From Flavobacteriales bacterium (GTDB lineage Bacteria; Bacteroidota; Bacteroidia; Flavobacteriales_F; PHOS-HE28), in NCBI GenBank assembly GCA_016721005.1, contig JADKJM010000004.1:310001-374000 (forward strand): 64,000 nucleotides of DNA. Reading direction: 5' to 3'. Made by a program: the position numbers and the translations under genes. Below, piece after piece: positions 24,053-32,738 of this stretch. The notes below the pieces were generated by a model. That model saw only the letters and a list, made by a program, of their open reading frames with translations. It was not told the origin of the DNA and made no database searches. Position 1 is the stretch's first letter. Each line of letters opens with the position of its first letter.

Positions 24053-26464
24053 ATGGCATCCCCAAAGTCTCAGCAGCGCGGCAACATCATCGATGCCAAG
24101 GACCTGCGCTATTTCATCCGGATAGCGTCCAAGAACTGGTATTTCGTCGCCGTGGCCATGGTGTTGGCCAGTGTACTGTCCTACCTGTACAGTTACAAGC
24201 TGCCCGATGTGTACGGTGCGCGGACCCAGATCCTGCTGAAGGACCGCGAGACCTACGGTTACCAGAACGAGATGTATAAGAGTTTGGGGTATGCCGGGGT
24301 CTATGGGGATCTCGTGAACCAGAAGCGCGTTCTTACCTCCTTTGACATTGTTGACCATACGTTGGACCGGTTGGACTTCGACGTCTCCTACTTCATCGTA
24401 GGGCGCTTCAAGACCACGCAGCATTACGGAACGGTGCCCTTCACGGTCCACTTGCAACCGATCAACCAGCGGTTGTATGACAAGCCGATCGATATCCACA
24501 TCATCGATGTCGAGCATTACGAATTGAGCTTTGACAAGGGTGGCGAAGTGGTGAAGAAGAAGTTCCGGTTCGACCAGGAGGAGCGCGACCCGGAGTTCAT
24601 CATCAAGGTGGATCGATCGCCGTACATCACCGAGAGGACCGTTGTCGACCTAGCGAGCATTGACTACCAGTTCGAGCGACACGAGAGGTCCAAGCTTGTG
24701 AACCAGTATGTGAGGGCCATCACCGTGGAGAATGCCGATTTCACCACCATCCTGGATATCACGGTGGAGGATGAGGTGGCCGTACGGGCCAAGATGTTCC
24801 TGGACAGTCTCTCGCGCCAGTACATCACCTATACCCTGCAAAGTGAGTTCGACATCAACGAGAACACCCTCAATTACATCGACAAGCAACTGGCCGAGGT
24901 CACGGTGATCCTGGAACAACACGAGGACGAACTACAGAACTACAAGGAGACCAAGAACGTGCTGGACCTCGACCGGGAGGAAACCCAGTTCTTCGCGGAG
25001 ATGGTCGGCTACGATAAGATGCGCCGGGGGATGGAACTGGAGGTGCAATCGTTGAACGCGCTGGAATCCTACGTGCTCAGCAGCGAGGACGAGCGCTTGT
25101 TGCCGCCGGCCACCTATATCATCGAGGATCAGTTCCTGCAGGAGACCCTGAGCCAACTGTACAAGACCCAGATGAAACGCAACGAGATGCTCTATGAGGG
25201 CACCTCGAACAACCTGGCCATCGCGCGGATCGATTCCGGATTGCAGCTGACCCGGCTCAACCTCCTGACCTATATCAAGAACACGCGGCAAGCGAAGCTC
25301 GGCAGGATCAGTGATGTGAGCGCGCAGGTGAGCGACTATGAACGCATGATCCGTGCCTTGCCCAAGAGCCAGCGCGACATCCTGAACATCCAACGACGGT
25401 TGCAAGTGAACGAGAAGATGTACCTCTTCCTGTTGGAGAAGCGCGCCACTACGGTCATCGCACGCGCCGGTATCGTGCCGCAGACCAAGGTCATCGAGTC
25501 CGCGCGAAGTCTCGGGGTCGTTCGGCCGGACAAGGTGAAGATCTTCTACACCTTCATGTTGGGTGGGATCGTGGTCGCGCTCCTGGTCGTGTTCGTTCGG
25601 GTCATGTTCTATGACCGCATCGAGAACGCTGACCAGTTGAAGGAACTCACCCCCTTGCCGGTGTTCGGGGAGATCATCGCGAGTGAAAAGGCCGAGCAGA
25701 ACTACGTGGTGGTGGACAGCGATCCGAAGGCGGCCATTACGGAAAGCTTCCGAACGGTGCGGACCAATTTGGAATACATCCCGGCCCCTGAAGGCGCGGG
25801 CAAGGTGGTCATGGTCACCAGTTACCGGCCGAACGAGGGGAAGACCTTCTGCTCCGTGAATCTCAGTGCCATTCTGGCCAAGGCGGGGAAGAAGGTGCTC
25901 CTGTTGGAATTGGACCTGCACAAACCGAAAGTGGCCATCAGCCTGGGTATGAACAGCACCATCGGCCTGAGCAACGTGCTGATCGGAAAGGCCGCATGGA
26001 GGGATGTGGTCATGCCCACGCAGTTCGAGAACTTCAGCGTGATGTTGAGCGGTCCCACACCGCCGAACGCCTCGGAACTCGTGCTTAGCAAACACCTCGA
26101 AACCTTGTTCGCAGAGGCGCGGCTGGAATACGACTACGTCATGGTGGACACACCGCCGGTGGGGCTCATCACGGATGCGTTGTTGATGATGCGTTACATG
26201 GATGCCACGCTCTTCGTGTTGAACACCCGCTTCGCGAGCAAGGACCATGTGAACAACGCGCTGGAGGTCCTGCAGGGGAACCCGATGAAGAATACCGGCT
26301 TCATCCTGAACGGTGTTCGGATGAAGAAGAGCAAGTATTACTACAACACCAACTACGGCTATGGCTATCGCTATGCCTATGGCTATGGCAGCGGGTACGG
26401 CTACGGCTACGGCTATGGTCGAAAGCGGAAGGGCAAGGATGATGGAAAGCAGACGGATGCATGA
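24053..26464 (+). CDS. Polysaccharide chain-length regulator / BY-kinase tyrosine autokinase (Wzc-like)
   Basis: 803 residues. N-terminal Wzz domain with a first membrane helix (NWYFVAVAMVLASVLSYLYS, about residues 26-46), long periplasmic coiled coil (about 250-480, including DKQLAEVTVILEQHEDELQN), a GNVR-like segment, then a second helix (FYTFMLGGIVVALLVVFVRV). The C-terminal kinase has Walker A SYRPNEGKT (about 589-598), Walker A' LLLELDLHKPK, and Walker B YDYVMVDTPPVGL (about 693). The tail (about 760-796) is made of Y, G, A, N and R, with over a dozen tyrosines, the autophosphorylation cluster. Phosphocycling of this tail controls capsule or EPS polymerisation. Overlaps the next ATG. Confidence 0.93.
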   Translation: MASPKSQQRGNIIDAKDLRYFIRIASKNWYFVAVAMVLASVLSYLYSYKLPDVYGARTQILLKDRETYGYQNEMYKSLGYAGVYGDLVNQKRVLTSFDIVDHTLDRLDFDVSYFIVGRFKTTQHYGTVPFTVHLQPINQRLYDKPIDIHIIDVEHYELSFDKGGEVVKKKFRFDQEERDPEFIIKVDRSPYITERTVVDLASIDYQFERHERSKLVNQYVRAITVENADFTTILDITVEDEVAVRAKMFLDSLSRQYITYTLQSEFDINENTLNYIDKQLAEVTVILEQHEDELQNYKETKNVLDLDREETQFFAEMVGYDKMRRGMELEVQSLNALESYVLSSEDERLLPPATYIIEDQFLQETLSQLYKTQMKRNEMLYEGTSNNLAIARIDSGLQLTRLNLLTYIKNTRQAKLGRISDVSAQVSDYERMIRALPKSQRDILNIQRRLQVNEKMYLFLLEKRATTVIARAGIVPQTKVIESARSLGVVRPDKVKIFYTFMLGGIVVALLVVFVRVMFYDRIENADQLKELTPLPVFGEIIASEKAEQNYVVVDSDPKAAITESFRTVRTNLEYIPAPEGAGKVVMVTSYRPNEGKTFCSVNLSAILAKAGKKVLLLELDLHKPKVAISLGMNSTIGLSNVLIGKAAWRDVVMPTQFENFSVMLSGPTPPNASELVLSKHLETLFAEARLEYDYVMVDTPPVGLITDALLMMRYMDATLFVLNTRFASKDHVNNALEVLQGNPMKNTGFILNGVRMKKSKYYYNTNYGYGYRYAYGYGSGYGYGYGYGRKRKGKDDGKQTDA

Positions 26465-27354
26465 AGAAGGAGGGGGCCATGACGCCTGAAGGGGGTGCGC
26501 ATGCGGCAGAAGGGCATTGGGATGTGGTGATCGAACCCTCCACCCCGTGGTGGCGCCTGAACCTGGGGGAGATCTGGAGGTACCGCGACCTGTTGGCCGA
26601 GATGGTGAAGCGCGACCTCACCGCCATTTACAAGCAGACCATCCTAGGCCCGATCTGGGTGCTCCTGCAACCCTTGATCACCTCCCTCATGTTCGCGGTG
26701 ATCTTCGGCTTAATGGCCCGCATGGCCCTGCCGGGCATCCCACCCGTGCTCTTCTACATGTCCGCCGTGATGCCCTGGTCCTTCTTCGCCGGGGTGATCA
26801 ACAAGACCGCCGCCACGCTGATCACCAACGCCCCCTTGATGACCAAGGTGTATTTCCCCCGGCTGATCCCGCCGCTCTCCTCCATGGCCTCCTCCGCCTT
26901 CACCTTCCTGGTGCAGTTGGCCTTCTTCTTTGTCTTTGCCGCCGTGTACCGCATTTCCGGCAGTTACGCGTGGGCACCGGGCATCGCCCTGCTAACGCTC
27001 CCCTTGTTGATCATCCTGGAGATGCTACTGGCCTTGGGAACGGGGCTGATCGTGGCCGCGCTCACCACCAAGTACAAGGACCTGAACTTCCTCATCGGCT
27101 TCGCTGTGCAGCTACTGATGTATATGAGCCCGGTGATCTTCCCCTTGGCCAAGGTGGCACCGGACAGCCCCGTGCGCCCCCTCCTGGAGGCCAACCCCAT
27201 CACCCCGGTGATCGAAGGCTTCCGCGGGGCCTTGTTGGGCACGGCCATGGACTGGAGCACCCTGTGGTACTCCGCCATCTGCGCATCGGTCCTCCTCCTT
27301 GCCGGCCTCGCTCTTTTTCAACGGGCGGAACGGTCTTACGCGGATGTGGTGTAG
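26461..27354 (+). CDS. ABC-2 type polysaccharide export permease (Wzm-like)
   Basis: 297 residues with six membrane helices in the second part. The start of the core, LLAEMVKRDLTAIYKQTILG and PIWVLLQPLITSLMFAVIFG, matches O-antigen/teichoic acid export permeases. ATGA overlap with the kinase stop (26461-26464). The ATP-binding partner follows 228 bases downstream. Together they export an undecaprenyl-linked polymer across the inner membrane. A BY-kinase next to Wzm/Wzt is less usual, as such kinases normally partner Wzy-dependent systems. Confidence 0.92.
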   Translation: MKKEGAMTPEGGAHAAEGHWDVVIEPSTPWWRLNLGEIWRYRDLLAEMVKRDLTAIYKQTILGPIWVLLQPLITSLMFAVIFGLMARMALPGIPPVLFYMSAVMPWSFFAGVINKTAATLITNAPLMTKVYFPRLIPPLSSMASSAFTFLVQLAFFFVFAAVYRISGSYAWAPGIALLTLPLLIILEMLLALGTGLIVAALTTKYKDLNFLIGFAVQLLMYMSPVIFPLAKVAPDSPVRPLLEANPITPVIEGFRGALLGTAMDWSTLWYSAICASVLLLAGLALFQRAERSYADVV

Positions 27355-27582
27355 AACGCTGAAAGATGAAACGAGGCAACAGGATCGCAGTTCCGATCAC
27401 CCCCCACCGTCATCGCCAGCATGCGGCCGCAGGCTTGGGCTCTTGCGAAGCGATCTCGTCAACCGTGCCTGTGGCGGATCCCGATCATGTGTCAACAAAT
27501 GATCCGGTCGGGGTCAAGATGCCATTCGGGAGCCGGTTCATCATCCGATCCTCCGATCACCAGTAGCCTAATTTCGTCCCGG
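27355..27582. other. Intergenic gap with a promoter before the Wzt-like gene
   Basis: No gene was seen. The only marked feature is the TAATTTCG box near its end. This gap breaks an otherwise tightly packed operon and may mark a second transcription start. Confidence 0.5.
27569..27576 (+). promoter_or_regulatory. Putative -7 box TAATTTCG before the Wzt-like gene
   Basis: Matches TAnnTT(T/C)G, 6 bases before the ATG at 27583, so the transcript would be nearly leaderless. Confidence 0.4.
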
Positions 27583-28872
27583 ATGGAACAGGAACCCTTG
27601 ATGGTGCAGGTGCAAGGCGTGGGCAAGCGCTATCGCTTGGGCACCACCAACCGCCAGCAGCTCACGGATGATGTGAAGGCCTGGACCGCCAAGCTGCTGG
27701 GCCGCCCGGACCCCACGCTCCCCGTGGGCGCGGCGGTGGACCCACAGCGTATCGGGGAGGATTTCTGGGCGTTGCGCGACGTCTCCTTCGAGGTGCGCCG
27801 GGGCGAAGTGGTGGGCATCGTGGGCCATAACGGTGCCGGCAAGAGCACCATGCTCAAGCTCCTCTCCCGCATCACCCTCCCCACCGAAGGCACCATCAAG
27901 ATGCGCGGCAAGGTCTCCAGCCTCCTGGAGGTGGGCACCGGCTTCCATCCCGAACTCACCGGACGCGACAACATCTACCTCAACGGTGCCATCCTCGGCA
28001 TGCGCAAGGCCGAAGTGAACGCCAAACTGGACGAGATCATCGCCTTCAGCGGCATCCAGCATCATATTGACACACCTGTGAAGCGGTACAGCAGCGGCAT
28101 GCGCGTGCGGCTCGGCTTCGCCATAGCAGCGCACTTGGAGCCGGAGATCCTTATTGTGGATGAGGTGCTCTCCGTGGGCGATGCCGATTTCCAGCGCAAG
28201 AGCATGGGCAAGATGAAGGACAGCGCCGCCAGCGGCCGCACCGTCCTCTTTGTCAGCCACAACATGACCGCCATGCGGTCGCTCTGCTCCCGCGTGATCT
28301 GGCTGGATAACGGGCGCGTACGCATGCAGGGTCCCACGGAGGACGTGGTTGGTGCGTACCTATCGAACTTCACCTCGGACCAATCCGAAATGGTATGGAC
28401 CGAACTTGATACAGCTCCTGGGAATGACGTAGTCAGGTTGAGGTCCGCACGGGTGAGGCCGGATCCCGACAATGGGACCTTCAGTTGGGATACGGACGTT
28501 CTGTTCGAAGTGTGCATCGAGAATTTGAAGGCGGACGACGGGCGGCACTTGAACATCAACGTCCAAGTGCTGAACAATGACCAATTGGTACTCTTTGCCA
28601 CGAACTTGCGTGAAAATACGCCGGATGCGGATCTTGGTCCGGGCATCCACAAGGTGAGGTTCGCGATACCGGGTAAATTGTTGAACCCGGGCGATTTCCG
28701 GTTCAACCTGATGGTCCATTACCAGGGGAAGCTCCAGTTCCAAACCCACAGTATCATCGGCTTTACCCTGCCCGAACCCGTCAGAAAGGGCGCATGGCAT
28801 GGCAAGCGGGCCGGCCTGTTCCGGTTTCCCGTGGCGTGGCAACATGAACGGACCTCGGCTGGTGATCAATGA
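27583..28872 (+). CDS. ABC transporter ATP-binding protein with carbohydrate-recognition C-terminal domain (Wzt-like)
   Basis: 429 residues. ATPase domain: Walker A GHNGAGKSTML (about residue 86), signature KRYSSGMRVRLGFAIAA (about 168), Walker B ILIVDEVLSVGDADF (about 190), and switch His FVSHNMTAM. The last ~150 residues form a beta-rich domain (VRLRSARVRPDPDNG, WDTDVLFEVCIENLKADDGR, HKVRFAIPGKLLNPGDFRF) like the Wzt C-terminal domain that reads the terminal sugar modification (for example methyl or sulfate/phosphate) of the polymer. Overlaps the following sulfotransferase start (ATGA), suggesting that sulfation could be the cap it reads. Confidence 0.93.
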   Translation: MEQEPLMVQVQGVGKRYRLGTTNRQQLTDDVKAWTAKLLGRPDPTLPVGAAVDPQRIGEDFWALRDVSFEVRRGEVVGIVGHNGAGKSTMLKLLSRITLPTEGTIKMRGKVSSLLEVGTGFHPELTGRDNIYLNGAILGMRKAEVNAKLDEIIAFSGIQHHIDTPVKRYSSGMRVRLGFAIAAHLEPEILIVDEVLSVGDADFQRKSMGKMKDSAASGRTVLFVSHNMTAMRSLCSRVIWLDNGRVRMQGPTEDVVGAYLSNFTSDQSEMVWTELDTAPGNDVVRLRSARVRPDPDNGTFSWDTDVLFEVCIENLKADDGRHLNINVQVLNNDQLVLFATNLRENTPDADLGPGIHKVRFAIPGKLLNPGDFRFNLMVHYQGKLQFQTHSIIGFTLPEPVRKGAWHGKRAGLFRFPVAWQHERTSAGDQ

Positions 28873-29825
28873 TTCCCATGGACGACCTTTCGTCAAAGCA
28901 ATTCCTGTTCATAGTGGGAGCACCGCGGAGCGGAACGACCTGGTTGTTTGAAATGCTATCGGAGCATCCTTCGGTCGTTTCGTTGAAAAAGGAACTGACC
29001 CTGTTCTCCAGCTATCTCGCCGCACCTGCGAAGCGCTTTGAGGACGAGGTCCAGCGGTATGAAAAGCACAATTGGAGGCAAGGTCTGTCGCTGCTTTATG
29101 ACCGAGCGGATTTTGAACGCGGCATGAGGTCGATCGTGAACGATGTCTATTCGCGTGTGCTTGACCTGAAACCGCAAGCCACGCACATACTCGACAAGCA
29201 TCCGGGGTATGCCCAGCACTTACTGCTCATGGACCGGCTAGTGCCGAATTGCCGGTTCATCCACATCATTCGTGATGGTCGTGAAGTGGCCGTGAGCATG
29301 ATGCGGGCCAAGCGGACCATGAATTTCGGGGCCGGGGAGGTGAAGGGGGCCGCAACGGATTGGGCCACCCATGTAAGGGCGGCCATGCAAACGGGTAAAA
29401 AGCTCGGTGCCGATCGGTATCATGAGGTCCGTTATGAGGACCTTATGTCGGGTACAAGTGAACATCTGGAAGAGATCTTCCGGTTTGCCGGCCTCCCGGT
29501 GGAGCACGAACAGGTCAACGCCATTGCTTCAGAGAACCAGGCGTCGAAAAAACTCGTGAGCCGCGGGGATCCGTCCTTGAAGGCCTTGCGGAACGTGCCG
29601 GGCGGTATCTGGAAGAACAAACTTGCCTTGGAAGAGCGTTATCTCTTGGACCGGTACGTGGGCGACCTACTGTGTGAACTGGGATACGCCGAACAGGGGT
29701 GGTGGGCCCTTGGTCCCTTGGACAAATTATCCATGGCGATGTATCCTTTCCGGGTCCGCATGCGCCGCACATACCGGTCGCTGCTTCAGATCTGGAGGCA
29801 GCCCATCGCATCCCGGATATCCTGA
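28869..29825 (+). CDS. Sulfotransferase (PAPS-dependent), first of three
   Basis: 318 residues. The 5'-phosphosulfate-binding loop GAPRSGTTWLFEML is at about residues 16-29, and the 3'-phosphate-binding IRDGREVAVSMM at about 135-146. The family transfers sulfate from PAPS to hydroxyl groups, often of glycans. It overlaps the Wzt-like ATPase gene by ATGA. Near its end is LLDRYVGDLLCELGYAEQGW. No PAPS synthesis genes are in the window. Likely role: sulfation of the polymer exported by the adjacent transporter. Confidence 0.9.
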   Translation: MIPMDDLSSKQFLFIVGAPRSGTTWLFEMLSEHPSVVSLKKELTLFSSYLAAPAKRFEDEVQRYEKHNWRQGLSLLYDRADFERGMRSIVNDVYSRVLDLKPQATHILDKHPGYAQHLLLMDRLVPNCRFIHIIRDGREVAVSMMRAKRTMNFGAGEVKGAATDWATHVRAAMQTGKKLGADRYHEVRYEDLMSGTSEHLEEIFRFAGLPVEHEQVNAIASENQASKKLVSRGDPSLKALRNVPGGIWKNKLALEERYLLDRYVGDLLCELGYAEQGWWALGPLDKLSMAMYPFRVRMRRTYRSLLQIWRQPIASRIS

Positions 29826-29830
29826 CAGGA

Positions 29831-29985
29831 ATGGAACCCGAACCGCTGCACGTTACGCGCAGCTTCCTGCCGCCACGTGCCGCGCCACTTTCCACCATCC
29901 GCTTCCAGTGCATTGCATTGGACCCTACTTGGTGAAGAACGGCCGTTCCAAGGTTGATGAAGCGCTCAGCAGAGGGCCGACGTAA
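29831..29985 (+). pseudogene. Remnant of a DegT-type aminotransferase N terminus
   Basis: The frame from the ATG at 29831 reads LHVTRSFLPPR, matching IHVTRTFLPPR at the start of the intact aminotransferase at 30823. After a frameshift, a second frame gives YLVKNGRSKVDEALSRG, which lines up with HVLTNNGPIHRELEETLRAR of the same gene. Nothing of the rest remains. It lies 5 bases after the sulfotransferase stop. A scar of a lost or duplicated gene. Confidence 0.6.
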
Positions 29986-30060
29986 GCACTTCTTGGAGCA
30001 TGGCTTCGATCAGGTCGAGCGCCACTTCAAGGATCGATCGACACATTCGGAATAGCAGAC

Positions 30061-30606
30061 CCTTGCCTAAGGTTCAAGCAACCTTGCCTGAGTTCTGAGC
30101 AACCTTGCCTGAGTTTTCGCGGACCTTGCCTGAGTTCTCGCAGACCTTGCCTGAGTTCTCGCAGACCTTGCCTGAGTTCTCGCAGACCTTGCCTGAGTTC
30201 TCGCAGACCTTGCCTGAGTTCTCGCAGACCTTGCCTAAGTTCTCGCAGACCTTGCCTGACTTCTCGCAGACCTTGCCTAAGTTCTCGCAGACCTTGCCTA
30301 AGTTCTCGCAGACCTTGCCTGAGTTCTCGCAGACCTTGCCTGAGTTTTCGCAGACCTTGCCTGAGTTCTCGCAGACCTTGCCTGAGTTTTCGCGGACCTT
30401 GCCTGAGTTCTCGCAGACCTTGCCTGAGTTTTCGCGGATCTTGCCTGAGTTTTCGCGGACCTTGCCTGAGTTCTGCGAAAACTTGCCTAAGGTCTGGGAA
30501 ACCTTGCCTGAGTTCTGAGCAAACTTGCCTGAGGTTCGAGCAACCAAGGCCAAGGTCTCGCGGACTTTGGTTGAACTCGCGCGGGTCTTGGTTGAAGAAG
30601 ATCATC
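30061..30606. repeat. Tandem array of 26 units with a 21-bp period
   Basis: The unit is 21 bp; consecutive units begin at 30061, 30082, 30103, 30124 and so on to 30586, staying in register with no indel over 26 units. Inner units are nearly identical (typically ccttgcct-gagttctcg-caga), outer ones degenerate. All frames lacking stop codons read as heptads: minus strand LRELRQG or CENSGKV, plus strand TLPEFSQ. The plus frame is broken by TGA in two units; minus frames stay open for 159-195 codons. No start or ribosome signal supports a gene. Next to an IS256-like terminal sequence at 30617. Confidence 0.85.
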
Positions 30607-30616
30607 CTGACCAACC

Positions 30617-30640
30617 GGACACACTTATCCTAACAGTCTC
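30617..30640 (-). repeat. Solo IS256-like terminal sequence
   Basis: Read on the minus strand, this begins gagactgtta and continues to agtgtgtc. It matches 20 of 24 positions of the left end of the IS256-type element at 62974-62997. No matching transposase is present beside it. The short in-frame plus-strand sequence before it (KIILTNRTHLS then stop) vaguely resembles the transposase end ILFKDRLTHLD then stop, which supports a remnant of a related element. Confidence 0.55.
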
Positions 30641-30822
30641 AAAAGCCATGGACCCTGCCCGGTAGGACATCCTTTCCGGGCCAAGGCCGGTGAGACCGTA
30701 CGGACCGTGCTGCGGGTCCGGCCCTCGCCGATCGCTGGACCTCCGCAGAGGTGCCGCATCGGACCCACCGGGGTATCTTGCCGCCCGCATAAGCCGGAGC
30801 ATTCCGCCGTAGGCGCTCCTCC

Positions 30823-31902
30823 ATGAACCACGCACCGATCCACGTTACCCGGACCTTCCTGCCACCACGGGAGGAGTACCTCCACTGGCTGGACAAGGCC
30901 TACAGCAGCCATGTGCTCACGAACAACGGCCCCATCCACCGGGAGTTGGAAGAAACCCTGCGTGCCCGTTTCGATGTGCCGCATTTGCGCCTGATGGCCA
31001 ACGGCACCTTGGCCCTGCAATTGGCGATCCGTGCCTTGGGTATCACCGGCAAGGTGATCACCACGCCGTTCAGCTACGTGGCCACCACCAGCGCCATCCT
31101 CTGGGAAGGCTGCACACCGGTCTTCGTGGACATCGACCCGAAGACCTGCTGCATCGATCCGAACTTGATCGAAGCCGCCATCACACCGGATACCTCAGCG
31201 ATCCTGGCCACGCACGTCTATGGCATTCCCTGCGATGTGGAGGCCATCGATGCCATTGCCAAGAAGCACGGGTTGAAGGTGATCTACGATGCCGCCCATG
31301 CCTTCGATGTGGAATACAAGGGCAAGAGCATCCTTGCATGGGGCGATGCCAGTACCCTCAGCTTCCACGCCACCAAGCTCTTCCACACCGTGGAGGGTGG
31401 CGCGGTGGTCCTGCACGACGAAGAGGCGGATAAGCGACTACAGCTTTTGCGCAGCTTTGGCCATATCGCCGATGAGCACTTCACCTTGGGCATCAATGCC
31501 AAGTTGAGCGAGGTGCATGCGGCAATGGGCATGGCTGTGCTGCCGCACGTGGCCCGGCTGATCGAAAGCAGGCGGAACGTGGCTAAGCGGTATGACCAGC
31601 TATTGAACGGGCGCTACGCACGGCCTATGTTGCCAACCGGTGCTTTATCCAATGAGGCCTATTATCCCATATTACTCCCTGATGGGGCTTCACGCAAAAG
31701 GGTGATGGACCATCTTTCCGTGAACGGTATTTACACGCGCCGTTATTTCTATCCAGCCTTGAACAAATTGCCCTATGTCAGTTCCCCTGCGATGCCGAGG
31801 GCGGAATGGGCTGCGGATGTCGTGCTGGCACTTCCGACCTACTTCGAGCTCGAACCGGAGGATGTGGAGCGTATTGCACGAAAGATCCTTGAGGTGGGAT
31901 AG
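30823..31902 (+). CDS. DegT/DnrJ/EryC1/StrS family aminotransferase
   Basis: 359 residues, the usual length. PLP enzymes of this family add amino groups to nucleotide-linked 3- or 4-ketosugars. Seen: NNGPIHRELEETL, the TTPFSYVATTSAILW segment, VIYDAAHAFDVEYKGKS (Asp of PLP ring), and FHATKLFHTVEGGAVVLHDE with the catalytic Lys. The end HLSVNGIYTRRYFYPALNKL is typical too. A related N-terminal fragment lies at 29831. Likely makes an amino sugar for the locus. Confidence 0.93.
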   Translation: MNHAPIHVTRTFLPPREEYLHWLDKAYSSHVLTNNGPIHRELEETLRARFDVPHLRLMANGTLALQLAIRALGITGKVITTPFSYVATTSAILWEGCTPVFVDIDPKTCCIDPNLIEAAITPDTSAILATHVYGIPCDVEAIDAIAKKHGLKVIYDAAHAFDVEYKGKSILAWGDASTLSFHATKLFHTVEGGAVVLHDEEADKRLQLLRSFGHIADEHFTLGINAKLSEVHAAMGMAVLPHVARLIESRRNVAKRYDQLLNGRYARPMLPTGALSNEAYYPILLPDGASRKRVMDHLSVNGIYTRRYFYPALNKLPYVSSPAMPRAEWAADVVLALPTYFELEPEDVERIARKILEVG

Positions 31903-31919
31903 TACGGATCCCGGAGTAT

Positions 31920-32738
31920 TCAGGACAGGAACTGCTCCAGTCTCGTGCTCCTTAGATCAGCCTTGATCTCCTCGATGATGTATGGGTCGAGTTCCTTACG
32001 CCATTTATCGACCACGCTCTTATCCTTGAATACACTGTAGTAGCGATCTTCCACCGATGTGCTGGAGGATCTGTCCTTGGAACTCTCCAATAGAAAATCT
32101 TCCGTCTGCTGCGTATAGGGTATCCCGCAGAATGAGAATAGACCGGGGAACACTTGCAACGGGTCATGCACAGCATCCTCATACCGTAGGACCCTGAAAC
32201 GGTCGGGGTATTGTTCTTCCAAGTCCACATACAGATGGGCCACTTCTTTCCACTTGTAGTAGCCGAAATAATCCGGGCTTCCGGAATTCTTGCAATTCCC
32301 AAAACGCCATTCCCTCATGATGTCTGATCCAGGCGGGAACTCTTTTGCATTCTTTCGCCAGCTATTCAGCACGGCTCGCGGATCGCGGACCAGCCCTAGG
32401 GCCTTCAATCCGGGGACCCGGCGAAGCATCGGCTCCAACACGCTTTGGTACCGTGCTTCCTTGAACACCAAGGTGTCCGGGGCCGCCGACTTCCGAAAGT
32501 TCGGATAAATACCGCTCTCCTGCTTCTCCCTTTGGGTGAGAAAAGGCGTGTCCGCGACGGCCATGTCCTCAAAGACCCGCTCGTACTCGGCTCGCGTGCT
32601 GTCCTCGTCCACGCGTCCCTTGAATTCAAAAGCAAAAAGCGGCTGGAAGCGGAATACCACATCCGGCGAGCTGTTGAACACTTGACCCAACCAACTGGTG
32701 CCGCTGCGTGCGACGCCGAATAACGCGACGGTTCTCAT
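31920..32738 (-). CDS. Sulfotransferase, second of three
   Basis: 272 residues. PAPS-binding loop GVARSGTSWLGQVF (about residues 8-21), then LVRDPRAVLNSWRK (about 124-137) for the 3' phosphate. The sequence is only distantly related to the first copy. Its ATG overlaps the methyltransferase stop (ATGA at 32735-32738). Last gene of the five-gene minus-strand operon that begins with WbqC. Likely sulfates a sugar or an intermediate assembled by that operon. Confidence 0.88.
   Translation of the reverse strand: MRTVALFGVARSGTSWLGQVFNSSPDVVFRFQPLFAFEFKGRVDEDSTRAEYERVFEDMAVADTPFLTQREKQESGIYPNFRKSAAPDTLVFKEARYQSVLEPMLRRVPGLKALGLVRDPRAVLNSWRKNAKEFPPGSDIMREWRFGNCKNSGSPDYFGYYKWKEVAHLYVDLEEQYPDRFRVLRYEDAVHDPLQVFPGLFSFCGIPYTQQTEDFLLESSKDRSSSTSVEDRYYSVFKDKSVVDKWRKELDPYIIEEIKADLRSTRLEQFLS

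Noticed and set aside
25820..25960. Unusual Walker A' in the tyrosine kinase (LELDLHKP)
   Set aside because: Replacement of the first Asp is common in Bacteroidota BY-kinases; not a special feature.
24932..26248. 438-codon minus-strand open frame opposite the tyrosine kinase
   Set aside because: Antisense shadow of the BY-kinase; rich in His/Gln/Arg, no domain and no start context.
30061..30606. CRISPR array
   Set aside because: Units are contiguous with no unique spacers, no cas genes are nearby and the 21-bp period is too short.
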